A DNA stretch of 64,000 nt from Planctomycetaceae bacterium (GCA_020426505.1 JAGQPX010000012.1:1-64000), one strand, 5' to 3'; positions 1 to 7,823 are shown, counted from the first letter of the stretch. Program-made: numbers and translations. Notes: generated from the sequence alone by a model not told the origin.

Positions 1-551
1 CGTGCGATGCGTTCGGCGTGTTGCCGCCCGTCAGCAAACTGACACCCGCACAGGCCGAATATCACTTCATCAGCGGCTACACCGCGAAAGTTGCAGGCAC
101 CGAAGTTGGCGTGACCGAGCCGGAAGCGACCTTCTCTCCCTGCTTCGGCGGACCGTTCCTCGTCTGGCATCCCGGCAAATATGCCAGCCTCCTGTCGGAG
201 AAAATCCAACAGCACGGCGCCAATGTCTGGCTGATTAACACCGGCTGGACCGGCGGCCCCTACGGTGAAGGAAAGCGAATGAAGCTTGCCCTCACACGTG
301 CCATGATCGCTGCCATCTACTCCGGCGACCTGGCCGATGCACCGACGGAGCGAGATCCGATCTTCGGCTTCGAGGTGATCACCGCATGTCCGAATGTGCC
401 CAGCGAAGTCCTCAAGCCCCGAGACACCTGGTCAGACCCGGAAGCCTACGATCGGACGGCTCACAAACTGGCTGCACTGTTCCAGGACAACTTTACCACC
501 TACCGCGACGGCGTGAGTGCAGAGGTTGTTGCCGCCGGTCCACAGCTGTAG
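1..551 (+). CDS. pckA: Phosphoenolpyruvate carboxykinase (ATP), C-terminal part
   Basis: The reading frame is open from the window edge (first full codon at base 3) and gives the last 182 residues of an ATP-dependent PEP carboxykinase, which converts oxaloacetate and ATP to PEP, CO2 and ADP in the cytoplasm at the entry to gluconeogenesis. Recognisable family segments include [11 protein letters not shown], the [10 protein letters not shown] stretch, and [15 protein letters not shown] followed by LTRAMIAAI, which belong to the conserved C-terminal nucleotide-binding half. The start and the N-terminal kinase motifs lie outside the window. The downstream gene starts 116 bases later with its own ribosome binding site, so an operon is not required. 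The family call is secure; only the upstream extent is unknown. Confidence 0.95.
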   Translation, partial: CDAFGVLPPVSKLTPAQAEYHFISGYTAKVAGTEVGVTEPEATFSPCFGGPFLVWHPGKYASLLSEKIQQHGANVWLINTGWTGGPYGEGKRMKLALTRAMIAAIYSGDLADAPTERDPIFGFEVITACPNVPSEVLKPRDTWSDPEAYDRTAHKLAALFQDNFTTYRDGVSAEVVAAGPQL

Positions 552-667
552 CATCGACAGAGGTCATCGCCTCGTAGCTGAACTCGCCAGAGTGGAGACT
601 TCGGCCTTGATACTGCAAGGCTGAATTCTGGCGAATCCGGCTACTCTCTTGCCCAAAAGGAGAGACC

Positions 668-2320
668 ATGCTCCGTTCGATGCTGTTTGCTGCCGTCGCG
701 TTCGCATGCTTGTCTGCCTCGCAGGTCCACGCTGATCCGCCCGAGCCGTATTACGATCTGGGAGAGATTCAGTACGACACATCGACCGACTCGAAGCAGG
801 CCCAGCTGTGGTTCGATCGTGGGCTCGGCATGTGTCTTGGCTTCAATCATGAGGAGGCCGTGCGGTGCTTCGAGCGGGCACTGCAAGCCGATGCCGAGTT
901 TCCGATGGCGTGGTGGGGCATCGCCTACGCCTTGGGCCCCAACATCAACAATCCGCTCAACGAGGTGCATCAGGTCGCGCAGGCGTCACTCGCAGCCCGC
1001 ATGGCAGATTTATATGCTGATCAAGCCAACGACACCGAGCGAGGCCTCATTGACGCCATCAAACAACGGTACGTGCTCCCGGTCCCCGAAGACCGCACGC
1101 CGCAGAACAAGGCCTACTCCAACGCGATGCGCAAATTGCACGAACAGCATCCGGAAGATGCTCTCATCACGATGCTGTTCGCTGATTCGCTGATGATGCT
1201 CCATCCTTGGAAGCTCTGGTCGCCCGACGGCACACCTGCACCTGTAACTTCCGAGTTGGTCGCCCTGCTCGAAGCGGGACTCGACCAATGGCCCGATCAT
1301 CCGGGGCTGTGCCACCTCTACATCCACACGATGGAAGCCTCGCCGACGCCCGAAAAAGCACTCCCCGCTGCGGAACGTCTGCAGGACATGGTGCCCGGGT
1401 CAGGGCACCTCGTCCACATGCCGTCACACATTTACGTGCTGGTGGGCGACTATGAAATGGTCATTGCCACGAACGAACATGCGATCGCTGTCGACGAGGA
1501 GTTCCTCGAAGCGGAAGGGCCATACAACTTCTACACGTTGTATCGTGTTCACAACTATCACTTCCTCGTGTACGGAGCCATGTTCGATGGCCAGCGGGAC
1601 CTCGCCATGCAGGCGGCTCGCGATCTGGTCAAGACCATCCCCGAGGATTACCTCAAAGCTCAGACCGACTTCCTTGATGCGTTCATCCCCACGCCGCTGC
1701 ACGTAATGGTCCGTTTCGGAATGTGGGACGAGATCCTCGACGAACCGGAGGCACCCGAGTACCTGCCCGTAACGCGTGCTATCCGGCGTTATGCCCGAGC
1801 GGTCGCCTATGCAGCGACCGGTCGTGTCGACGAAGCCGAAGCGGAGCATCAGGCATTCCTGGACGAAAAGGCTCGCGTGCCGGAGTCCAGCTTTCTGTTC
1901 CAGAATGCCTCGCTCGACATTCTGGGTGTCGCCGAGAAGATGATCGCGGGCGAGATCGCCTACCGCCGCGGTGAGTTCGATGAGGCCTTCGACCATCTCC
2001 GCGAAGCGGTCCAACGGGATGACGGCCTCAACTACGACGAACCGTGGGGCTGGATGCAACCGGCCCGCCACGCCCTCGGTGCACTCCTGTTAGAGCAAGG
2101 CCACTTCGACGAAGCAGCCGACGTCTACCGAGCCGACCTCGACCGCCACCCCAACAACCCCTGGGCTCTCCACGGCCTCGCCGAATGCCTCGACCACCAA
2201 GGCCGAAGCGAAGCGGCTGGCATGCTCCGCCAACAACTCACCACCGCCACCAAACGCGCCGACGTGAAGATCGACCGCTCGTGCTTCTGTCGCACGGGCG
2301 ATCCAACGGAATCGCAGTGA
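668..2320 (+). CDS. Secreted tetratricopeptide-repeat protein
   Basis: A 550-residue exported TPR protein. The start is supported by an AAGGAG ribosome binding site five bases before the ATG. Residues 1-22 form a signal peptide ending at a VHA-DPP cleavage site. TPR-like helical pairs are visible near residues 36-80 (motif LWFDRGL..GFNHEEAVRCFERAL) and again near 430-520 (YRRGEFDEAFDHLREAV, LLEQGHFDEAADVYRADL). The middle is rich in His, Trp and acidic residues (PSHIYV, YRVHNYHF). TPR arrays usually act as protein-binding scaffolds, here in the periplasm. No enzymatic motif is seen, and the neighbours do not reveal a partner. The last codons run into an intergenic microrepeat just after the stop. 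Confidence 0.85.
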   Translation: MLRSMLFAAVAFACLSASQVHADPPEPYYDLGEIQYDTSTDSKQAQLWFDRGLGMCLGFNHEEAVRCFERALQADAEFPMAWWGIAYALGPNINNPLNEVHQVAQASLAARMADLYADQANDTERGLIDAIKQRYVLPVPEDRTPQNKAYSNAMRKLHEQHPEDALITMLFADSLMMLHPWKLWSPDGTPAPVTSELVALLEAGLDQWPDHPGLCHLYIHTMEASPTPEKALPAAERLQDMVPGSGHLVHMPSHIYVLVGDYEMVIATNEHAIAVDEEFLEAEGPYNFYTLYRVHNYHFLVYGAMFDGQRDLAMQAARDLVKTIPEDYLKAQTDFLDAFIPTPLHVMVRFGMWDEILDEPEAPEYLPVTRAIRRYARAVAYAATGRVDEAEAEHQAFLDEKARVPESSFLFQNASLDILGVAEKMIAGEIAYRRGEFDEAFDHLREAVQRDDGLNYDEPWGWMQPARHALGALLLEQGHFDEAADVYRADLDRHPNNPWALHGLAECLDHQGRSEAAGMLRQQLTTATKRADVKIDRSCFCRTGDPTESQ

Positions 2321-2330
2321 GTCAAGATTG

Positions 2331-2358
2331 ACCGCAGAGGACGCGGAGAGCGCAGAGG
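2331..2358 (+). repeat. Interspersed GCAGAGG/GCGGAG microrepeat, copy 1
   Basis: This short degenerate repeat (ACCGCAGAGGACGCGGAGAG continuing with CGCAGAGG) begins ten bases after the TPR gene stop. Related copies lie at 52137-52174 in the same orientation and at 52311-52340 in the opposite orientation. All three are intergenic and share an ACCGC(A/G)GAG core. The preceding bases GTCAAGATTG resemble the ATCAAGATTG that follows copy 2. Confidence 0.6.
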
Positions 2359-2365
2359 TGTAGGG

Positions 2366-2710
2366 CTACGGTTGCGACGAACGAACATGACCGCACTTTA
2401 CACAACTCCAGTCACCCGTCTGCGCACCCAGAATTCTCTCATTCTGGAAATCATGCACACATTCTGTGTTAGTAGCGCCGCGAAGAGAGCGTTTGGTGAT
2501 CTTCCCCTGGTACTCACCACTGATTGAGTAATCCTGACCAGTCATCGAGTTGTGACGGCGACCTCTGCCATTGCGCCAAATGATATGTCCACATGTGCAA
2601 GCAAGATCTTGAGGAACGGGTGGTTCTTGCCATGTTCGGAACAAGGTGTAATGGCAGCTACATTTTTCGCAAGACAACGGAATAGGGTCAAGGGTGTCTG
2701 GTTGCTTCAT
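2366..2710 (-). CDS. Small zinc-ribbon protein of unknown function
   Basis: A 114-residue protein with paired cysteines that suggest zinc ribbons: CEKC then CTCGH in the first half and CVKCGH close to the C terminus. The ATG at 2710 is chosen because GAGGA lies about twelve bases upstream. The frame is open farther, to a TTG at 2773, which would add another CFGC pair. No family is recognised. The gene sits at the start of an AT-rich accessory island beside an XRE regulator and a transposase, so a DNA- or RNA-binding accessory role is possible but unproven. The coding call is moderate because the protein is short and lacks recognised homologues. Confidence 0.55.
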   Translation of the reverse strand: MKQPDTLDPIPLSCEKCSCHYTLFRTWQEPPVPQDLACTCGHIIWRNGRGRRHNSMTGQDYSISGEYQGKITKRSLRGATNTECVHDFQNERILGAQTGDWSCVKCGHVRSSQP

Positions 2711-2904
2711 CGGATTCGATTTCCTCGCTATAGCCTGTTCGCAACCAAAGCAGGTTGTACCAATCGACGTCAATTAAGAGGTTACATCGAGTCTGAATAA
2801 CAGTGGGTCCAGTGTTGTCGTTATCAATGAGGACAGATACAAAAACGGGACTATGCACTTGAGAAAGCAGGTTTGTGAACCCTGATCCGGCTCCGAGTGT
2901 CATG

Positions 2905-3126
2905 TCATTTCAACAGGGTCAGCACTGAGACGCCCATCGCTTTCGCAAACTTACGCAACGTACCAATGCGCGGATCACTCCCTTTCAGAAACTGTGAGAC
3001 AGCCTGACGCGCTGACGACGGCGAATACCCCATCGCCTCGCCTATCTCTTGGTACGTCTTCCCGGACGCCTGTAGCCGCTCTCTGACGGCTTCCATGACC
3101 GGGTCTTCATGCGGTTCGCTTTCCAT
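2905..3126 (-). CDS. XRE-family helix-turn-helix regulator
   Basis: A 73-residue Cro/C1-type HTH protein. The helix-turn-helix lies near residues 22-50 (KTYQEIGEAMGYSPSSARQ, then VSQFLKG) and is followed by RKFAKAMGVSV, the typical end of this small domain. The ATG at 3126 is preferred over an in-frame TTG at 3162, because that TTG is also the -35 hexamer of a good promoter on this strand whose predicted start point falls at about 3126-3127, giving a nearly leaderless mRNA. The gene is divergent from an IS1595-type transposase gene, and both promoters share a palindromic region, so autoregulation and repression of the transposase are the natural inference. Confidence 0.85.
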   Translation of the reverse strand: MESEPHEDPVMEAVRERLQASGKTYQEIGEAMGYSPSSARQAVSQFLKGSDPRIGTLRKFAKAMGVSVLTLLK

Positions 3127-3133
3127 GTTGGGA

Positions 3134-3204
3134 ATCGTACGTCTTTCCACAAATCCTGTCAATAGAGCATTGACAGGCGCACGGACGGTCTATATACTAT
3201 AGAC
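3134..3204. promoter_or_regulatory. Divergent double promoter with two palindromic operators
   Basis: On the plus strand TTGACA (3170-3175) and TATACT (3193-3198) are separated by exactly 17 bases and drive the transposase gene. On the minus strand TTGACA (3162-3157) and TACGAT (3139-3134) are also 17 bases apart and drive the XRE gene. The two -35 boxes are the arms of an inverted repeat, CTGTCAA (3156-3162) and TTGACAG (3170-3176). A second perfect inverted repeat, GTCTATA (3188-3194) and TATAGAC (3198-3204), straddles the plus-strand -10 box. Binding of the XRE protein to one or both is inferred, not shown. Confidence 0.75.
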
Positions 3205-3229
3205 ACACAAGCAACAGGGAGAACAAGAC

Positions 3230-4186
3230 ATGACGCTACTTGAAATCGCCAGAATGACTGAGGAACAGGCCCGCGAGTATCTTGAGGGTCTACGGTGGCC
3301 GGACGGTCCGGTTTGTCCTCACTGCCAGTCTACGGACGTGACGCGGATGAACGGTGAAGCTCACCGTCCCGGTTGCATCCAGTGCAACAACAGCGAATGT
3401 CGCCAGCAGTTCACCGTCACGGTCAAAAGCGTGATGGAGAGTAGCAAGGTGTCACTCGTCAAATGGGTGCTGGCCTTTCACTTGATCTGCTCGTCAAAGA
3501 AGGGATTCTCTGCCCTGCAACTGCAACGCGAGTTGGGCTTGGGAAGCTATCGGACCGCGTGGTTTATGATGCACAGAATCCGTCATGCTCTGGCCGAAGG
3601 CGAACTGACCGAGCCGACCATGCAGGGAGCGGTTGAGGCGGACGAAAGCTACTTCGGTGGGAAACCACGCCACAACAACAAGCACACGGACGCCCCTGCC
3701 AAACGTGGTCGTGGCACGAAGAAAACGCCAGTGGTCGTGCTGGTCGAACGTAACGGCAAGGCCCGCACGAAACCCGTGAAGCGAGTCAACGCGAAAACCC
3801 TACACGCCGAGGTACTGTCGACGGTCCGCAAGAATGCCGTTCTCATCACTGACGAGTGGCCCGGCTACCTTGGACTCGGACGTCACTTCGACGGCGGACA
3901 CGAGACCGTCAACCACAGCGAGAAGGAATACGCTCGGTTCCACCCAGAGAGCGGCTTGCCGATCCACAGCAATACGGCGGAGTCATTCTTCTCGCTGATG
4001 AAGCGGGGCTACATGGGCATCTACCACACGATGGGGAAACAACACCTGCACCGCTACTGTGCGGAGTATGACTTCCGCTGGAATCACCGCAAAGTGTCGG
4101 ACCACGAGCGGATGGAAGCGGCGATTCGCCAGGCTCCCGGAAAGCGGTTGCTGTACGAAACACCTCAAGAGAAAGACTGTTCCTGA
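3230..4186 (+). CDS. IS1595-family (ISXO2-like) transposase
   Basis: A 318-residue transposase with the family's N-terminal zinc ribbon (Cys29, Cys32, Cys49, Cys52, Cys57) and an ISXO2-like catalytic domain. Candidate acidic residues are Asp138 in EADESYFGG, Asp208 in ITDEWPGY and the HSNTAESFFSLMKRG segment with Asn248/Glu251, all in family positions. The ORF is intact. It has a consensus sigma-70 promoter 30 bases upstream, unusually strong for a transposase, and it overlaps presumed operators of a divergent XRE regulator. I could not find terminal inverted repeats or a target duplication around it, so it may be a stranded or domesticated element rather than an active insertion sequence. 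Confidence 0.92.
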   Translation: MTLLEIARMTEEQAREYLEGLRWPDGPVCPHCQSTDVTRMNGEAHRPGCIQCNNSECRQQFTVTVKSVMESSKVSLVKWVLAFHLICSSKKGFSALQLQRELGLGSYRTAWFMMHRIRHALAEGELTEPTMQGAVEADESYFGGKPRHNNKHTDAPAKRGRGTKKTPVVVLVERNGKARTKPVKRVNAKTLHAEVLSTVRKNAVLITDEWPGYLGLGRHFDGGHETVNHSEKEYARFHPESGLPIHSNTAESFFSLMKRGYMGIYHTMGKQHLHRYCAEYDFRWNHRKVSDHERMEAAIRQAPGKRLLYETPQEKDCS

Positions 4187-4199
4187 TTGACCTCCCCTT

Positions 4200-4237
4200 G
4201 GCGCACTGCATATGATGAGTGTCGGCAGGTGTGCGCC
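4200..4237. terminator. Stem-loop between convergent transposase and DUF3800 genes
   Basis: GGCGCAC (4200-4206) pairs perfectly with GTGCGCC (4231-4237), and the inner TGC/GCA can extend the stem past a bulge. It lies 14 bases after the transposase stop and 20 bases beyond the end of the convergent DUF3800 gene. There is no clear T-run, so termination on either strand is a guess. The same GGCGCAC heptamer occurs next to the transposase promoter at 3175-3182, so it might instead be a remnant of element ends. Confidence 0.4.
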
Positions 4238-4257
4238 GGACCACTCTCAGGCCCCTT

Positions 4258-5118
4258 TCAGGTGGCAGCCGTTTTACGCGGTGGACTCTGAGACCGGGGG
4301 CCTGCCATTTTTCGTACGGTGTCCCATTCCGACAGTGCCATTTCTTCGGTAGCGTCGGACGGGAATGGTTTTACGCCATAGCTTAGAATTCTGTCGCCGT
4401 TTCGATAGAACGTTCGTTCAAGCTCTGCAATGTACCTTCCTTCCGTGATTCCGTACTCAGGGTGCTTCTCGATAGCAGTGGAAAATGCGCTTGCAAGTGC
4501 GTCGGCAATCTGTAGTCCTCGGTACGCTTGGTGAGGCTTCGATTCAACATGCTCACTGTCGATGACGCCCCACTCAATTCCTGATCCCCCATTCCGCCTG
4601 AGCAAGTTCAGGTAGCTTTGAAACTCGGTGCGCGAAAACACCCTTCGGTGAGAGAACACAACGTGTGCCGTTCCATCACCACCGACAGGTCTGCTTCTGT
4701 CAGCGTACCGATCACGACAGAGCCACGACACACGCTCAAGCAGCAACTTTGAGGCATAGTGATATAGATACCTCTTCTGCCGAAAAGCCACCCTGCCGAA
4801 CAGGCTTGGCTTATGCATCGCCACCACAACAGGCCGCATCGATGCTTTCGCGATCTCACGGCAATAGAGAACCTTGTGCTCATGCTTCAGGTCGGCGAAG
4901 TGAATGGCTTTACTTGCTTGCCGGCCCATTGCCGTGCGTGCCGCATCGACACACTTCACTTGGCTCAGTTCCGTATCTGCCCGAAACACTGCTGCACCAA
5001 GCGTCAGCCACTCGGATGACCCCTTGTTGCCACTCTTGTTTATGAACCGCCAACCCTCATCCCCGGACTCGTCCACATAGACAATGAATGAGTGGTCTCC
5101 ACTACTGCAAATGGCCAT
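4258..5118 (-). CDS. DUF3800 domain protein
   Basis: A 286-residue cytoplasmic protein that begins with the diagnostic strand FIVYVDESGDEG (residues 10-21) of DUF3800, a family thought to adopt an RNase H-like fold. Further acidic positions occur in IHFADLKHEHK and in the distal LQIADALASAFSTAI helix, as in the family. DUF3800 genes are frequent in mobile and defence islands of bacteria, but their biochemical activity is not established. Here the gene is convergent with the transposase and divergent from a tiny two-gene unit at 5403. No membrane segment or signal peptide is present. The family assignment is good and the function is unknown. Confidence 0.85.
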   Translation of the reverse strand: MAICSSGDHSFIVYVDESGDEGWRFINKSGNKGSSEWLTLGAAVFRADTELSQVKCVDAARTAMGRQASKAIHFADLKHEHKVLYCREIAKASMRPVVVAMHKPSLFGRVAFRQKRYLYHYASKLLLERVSWLCRDRYADRSRPVGGDGTAHVVFSHRRVFSRTEFQSYLNLLRRNGGSGIEWGVIDSEHVESKPHQAYRGLQIADALASAFSTAIEKHPEYGITEGRYIAELERTFYRNGDRILSYGVKPFPSDATEEMALSEWDTVRKMAGPRSQSPPRKTAAT

Positions 5119-5402
5119 GATTCCGACCTACTGGAAAGGCTGCCTTGCCTATCCGAGTGGCCGACGCAATCTCGCTATGCTGAAATGGCATTGACGGACC
5201 TCCATGTCCTCCCTACCATCACGCTAGCACGCATGCAAATCCTGCGTCGTGCAACTCGCTCTCCGGTCTGGTCTGTCACAACCATTGCAAGACCGAGAGG
5301 GCAACTTGGAAAAACGTCACGAAGTCGTGGGAACCGTTCTCACGGCTTCGCGGCATTCTAAGAAGCCACAAAGCGCGCGCCTACAGGAGTTTAGGTCGAA
5401 CC

Positions 5403-5612
5403 ATGTCACGCATCGACGACCACTTGCGCAATGCTCTTGACGTAACTCCGCAGAGCGATCCGGAGATGACGGGCAACTGGTCAGTCTACCGCACCACAGA
5501 AGACGGCAATCGCGTTCTTGTCGAAGGCGACTTGCCGGAAGAGATCGCCCGGCAGATGGTCGCCGACTACGCTGCTGAGGGGGATACGACACTTGAGGCC
5601 GTAGAGGGATAG
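5403..5612 (+). CDS. Small acidic hypothetical protein
   Basis: A 69-residue acidic protein with an AGGAG sequence about twelve bases before the ATG. It contains a short charged helix (LPEEIARQMVADYAAEG) after a beta-like segment (WSVYRTTEDGNRVLVEGDL). Small proteins that combine a 'WSVYRT.DG.RVLVEGDL' strand pattern with such a helix are often host-encoded hypotheticals; I do not recognise a named family. The stop codon is two bases before the start of a 30-residue membrane peptide gene, indicating co-translation. The region upstream to 5118 is a divergent promoter region with no other gene visible. Confidence 0.6.
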   Translation: MSRIDDHLRNALDVTPQSDPEMTGNWSVYRTTEDGNRVLVEGDLPEEIARQMVADYAAEGDTTLEAVEG

Positions 5613-5614
5613 CT

Positions 5615-5707
5615 ATGGGACCGATGGAACTGGCTGTGATTGCTGTGATGGCCCTGATTGGGTTCATTGTCATCAAGGCAATGCGTTCATCACGCCGGGA
5701 CAAATGA
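5615..5707 (+). CDS. 30-residue single-span membrane peptide
   Basis: An ATG two bases after the stop of the previous small gene opens a 30-codon frame: MGPMELAVIAVMALIGF, then IVIKAMRSSRRDK. Residues 5-21 are uninterrupted hydrophobic and the tail is strongly positive, the layout of a tiny inner-membrane protein with its C terminus in the cytoplasm. GAGGG, within the end of the upstream gene, can act as ribosome binding site at suitable spacing. Its tight linkage to the 69-residue gene supports translational coupling. Nothing in the sequence indicates a function; small toxins and small membrane regulators share this design. Confidence 0.5.
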   Translation: MGPMELAVIAVMALIGFIVIKAMRSSRRDK

Positions 5708-5794
5708 CGCGCGATCCTGCTTTCTCAAGTGTATAGTCCCGTACAAAAATATGAAGTTGGCGCTGCGAAATAGAATCGCCAGTCGCACGAAGCT

Positions 5795-6823
5795 TCATCC
5801 ATCGACATCAGCCTCTCGCCAACCGTCGGCGGTTTCTATGTACAGAACTCCCTGTTTGATCGACATGCGTTCTGATTTCCACATCACGTTTCCATCGCGA
5901 GACATTTCCAAGGAAACTGTGCGCCGATTGAACATGCCATTTCCTTGTCCCTCGAATTGGCCTGTGATGGTCGCGGATGATGAGCGGTGTTTCCATACGT
6001 TGATACTTCGACTCACGTCTCCGCCATGGGCAAGATAGCCTTCTGGCCCCAGGATCTTATGAATGTCAATGCCCAAAGGATTCTCGTGAGCAGAATGACG
6101 CTTTGCAGATTGTGGTGTCTGGAGTCGCATGGCGACTTGGTTGCCGGACCACTTTTTGTTTCCAGGACCGAGATCCAACCAATACTGAATGTGCATTGCT
6201 TTCGTGCCATCTGAGAATCTGTAACGGTGATCGGAATTGTCGTAGAGCCAACCATCGATGTACCGCAAGTCCGTGGATTCATGAGTGATTTTCCCGAAAT
6301 GCTTCGCGTCGACCTTCATAGTTGCCAGATTGTCTGCAATTGTGATTGTGTATAACTTTCCTTCACCAGCAATTAGCCATTGTTCTTTTGTGGGATCGGC
6401 AAGCTCAGCGAGTTCTTTGAGTGAGAATCCATTCATGCGCACATCTGGTTCGCGTCCTTCGGCCAAAGTGACAGACGCCCATGACGCCCATGTTGCGAGG
6501 TTATCTTGCTGCGGAAGCCGGAAGCGAACGCATGTTTCTCCGTCATGTTTTGGGATCGCTTTCTTCACTGCCGCAGCAACATCAAGAAGTTCATCCTCAC
6601 TCATTCTTGATGAGATTTTGACGTGAACGTATCGGCAGTCATCATGGTTCCAGATCTTCGTTATCGTTGGATTGCCAGCACGCGAAATCGCAGTAGACAG
6701 AACCAGCAAGATCATAAATGCGAAAGAAACTCGAAACACCGCCCTGCGACTTGATGGCATATCTCCGCAGGAGCATTCCAACACTGAATGAGAATTTCTA
6801 TGTACAAGTGTTCGATCTTTCAT
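5795..6823 (-). CDS. Exported hypothetical protein
   Basis: A 342-residue protein from an AT-rich segment. The ATG at 6823 has AAAGG eight bases upstream. The N terminus is long and basic, followed by a hydrophobic stretch near residues 32-47 (VSFAFMILLVLSTAISRAG) that looks like a signal peptide with cleavage after SRA. An internal ATG at 6760 would give a more standard signal peptide but has a poorly spaced ribosome site. The mature part is mixed alpha/beta with KIWNHDDCRYVHVKISSRMSE near its start and many Trp/His residues; no known domain is recognised. Codon use and composition differ from the cytochrome cluster downstream, consistent with an accessory gene. Confidence 0.65.
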   Translation of the reverse strand: MKDRTLVHRNSHSVLECSCGDMPSSRRAVFRVSFAFMILLVLSTAISRAGNPTITKIWNHDDCRYVHVKISSRMSEDELLDVAAAVKKAIPKHDGETCVRFRLPQQDNLATWASWASVTLAEGREPDVRMNGFSLKELAELADPTKEQWLIAGEGKLYTITIADNLATMKVDAKHFGKITHESTDLRYIDGWLYDNSDHRYRFSDGTKAMHIQYWLDLGPGNKKWSGNQVAMRLQTPQSAKRHSAHENPLGIDIHKILGPEGYLAHGGDVSRSINVWKHRSSSATITGQFEGQGNGMFNRRTVSLEMSRDGNVMWKSERMSIKQGVLYIETADGWREADVDG

Positions 6824-7206
6824 GATGAGTACCTTTGCCGCGATGAATCAAGTCTGTTCATTCCGATTGCATCCCTGCGAATCGTGTCCATGACCACTGC
6901 AAGAATCAATCCCATTCGATTCGTTGGCTATTGCTACCATAGGTCCGAAACGAGTTGAATCGCAGACTTGCCAATGTTTCGATAGTTCATCACTGAATCA
7001 AAAATACCCCGTGTCCGGTTATTCTGGTTACACTGACGGCTCGTGGCCGGGGCTGGACCAACGGGAAGCCCCGGTGTGCGTGCATTCGGTCTTCGTCGAT
7101 CCTACCCACGGACTCCGGGGCTTCGGACTTCGTCCTCCAGCCCCGGCCACACGTCAGGATGCTCAAATCGCGAGACTGAGAAGCATGCTCCCCCCAGCAC
7201 TCCTGT
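6824..7206. other. Gene-free stretch holding one large palindromic element
   Basis: No convincing reading frame is present. The stretch contains the region upstream of the exported-protein gene and, at 7043-7150, a compact palindromic element described separately. The rest (6824-7042 and 7151-7206) shows nothing recognisable. Confidence 0.6.
7043..7150. repeat. Nested palindromic element (REP-like)
   Basis: Outer arms GTGGCCGGGGCTGGA (7043-7057) and TCCAGCCCCGGCCAC (7136-7150) are a perfect 15-base inverted repeat. Inner arms GAAGCCCCGG (7065-7074) and CCGGGGCTTC (7115-7124) are a perfect 10-base inverted repeat, and a small GGAC-TTC-GTCC hairpin (7125-7135) sits between the right-hand arms. 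It lies 57 bases beyond the 3' end of the toxin gene. It is either a repetitive extragenic palindrome or a bidirectional terminator. Confidence 0.75.
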
Positions 7207-7554
7207 CTACTTGTCGCTCGGCGGAAACGGTGGCAAGTCTCCTTTGCGTAGCCAGTCGTGCTCGGCAGCGCGCACACCCAACACAATGACGTCTTTGTTC
7301 TGAATCGTGAACAGGATGCGGTTGCCGGGCTGTGATCCCAAGCCGAACAGAGCTTCCCGCAATTCGTAGGGGAAGTCCTCGTTCTCATACGCAAAGGAGC
7401 AAGATTCTGGAAATTCATCCAGCGCTCTGATCTTCCCCCAGATGGCGTCTGCCCACTTTTCTGCCTGAGCAGCTGAATGATGCTCGGCCCACCAGTCGGC
7501 GTTGCGGCGGATGTCGCGGTAGGCCTCTTCGACAATCCGCAGGCGATAGCTCAT
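7207..7554 (-). CDS. RelE/ParE-superfamily toxin
   Basis: A 115-residue protein with the ParE/RelE fold pattern: N-terminal strand and helix (LRIVEEAYRDIRRNADWWAEH), a second helix (AEKWADAIWGKIRALDEFP), then strands ending ILFTIQNKDVIVLGVRAAEHDW. Such toxins inhibit gyrase (ParE branch) or cut mRNA on ribosomes (RelE branch); the Arg..ILF.I...V.VL.VR arrangement with EHDW fits the ParE-like branch better, although the target cannot be read from sequence. Its ATG overlaps the end of the upstream antitoxin gene by four bases, so the two are co-translated. Confidence 0.85.
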   Translation of the reverse strand: MSYRLRIVEEAYRDIRRNADWWAEHHSAAQAEKWADAIWGKIRALDEFPESCSFAYENEDFPYELREALFGLGSQPGNRILFTIQNKDVIVLGVRAAEHDWLRKGDLPPFPPSDK

Positions 7555-7817
7555 GTTGCAGAACGAGAAGTGAACCCCATCTCGTCGCGAAGACGTGTCT
7601 CCGCTTCATCGACGCTCATCGTTCGGCCGGATTGCATGTCGTCAATCGCACGAGTGAGCGACTCGTGGGATTCCTTGCGGTAGAACGCTCGTCGCATCTC
7701 TTCGGCGATGCCGGCATCCATGATGACGAACGTCTGCTCGGATCCTTCGGCCTGACATTCCACACCACGGGGATGCTGCGAGGCCTGCTCGGATTGCTCG
7801 GGTGTGAGTCGGATCAT
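7551..7817 (-). CDS. Antitoxin partner of the ParE-type toxin
   Basis: An 88-residue acidic protein directly upstream of, and overlapping, the toxin gene. The helical middle and C terminus (IAEEMRRAFYRKESHESL, DEAETRLRDEMGF) fit a toxin-wrapping antitoxin tail. No typical ribbon-helix-helix or AbrB DNA-binding motif stands out at the N terminus, which instead reads LTPEQSEQASQHPRGVECQ followed by FVIMDAGI; this TPEQ..A....G pattern occurs in some antitoxins paired with ParE-like toxins. Assignment rests mainly on order, overlap and size. A promoter candidate directly precedes the ATG. Confidence 0.8.
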   Translation of the reverse strand: MIRLTPEQSEQASQHPRGVECQAEGSEQTFVIMDAGIAEEMRRAFYRKESHESLTRAIDDMQSGRTMSVDEAETRLRDEMGFTSRSAT

Positions 7818-7823
7818 GCCGTC

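Noticed and set aside
3175-4237. GGCGCAC words near both sides of the transposase as terminal inverted repeats
   Set aside because: Only seven bases match and the left copy lies inside the promoter, with no target duplication.
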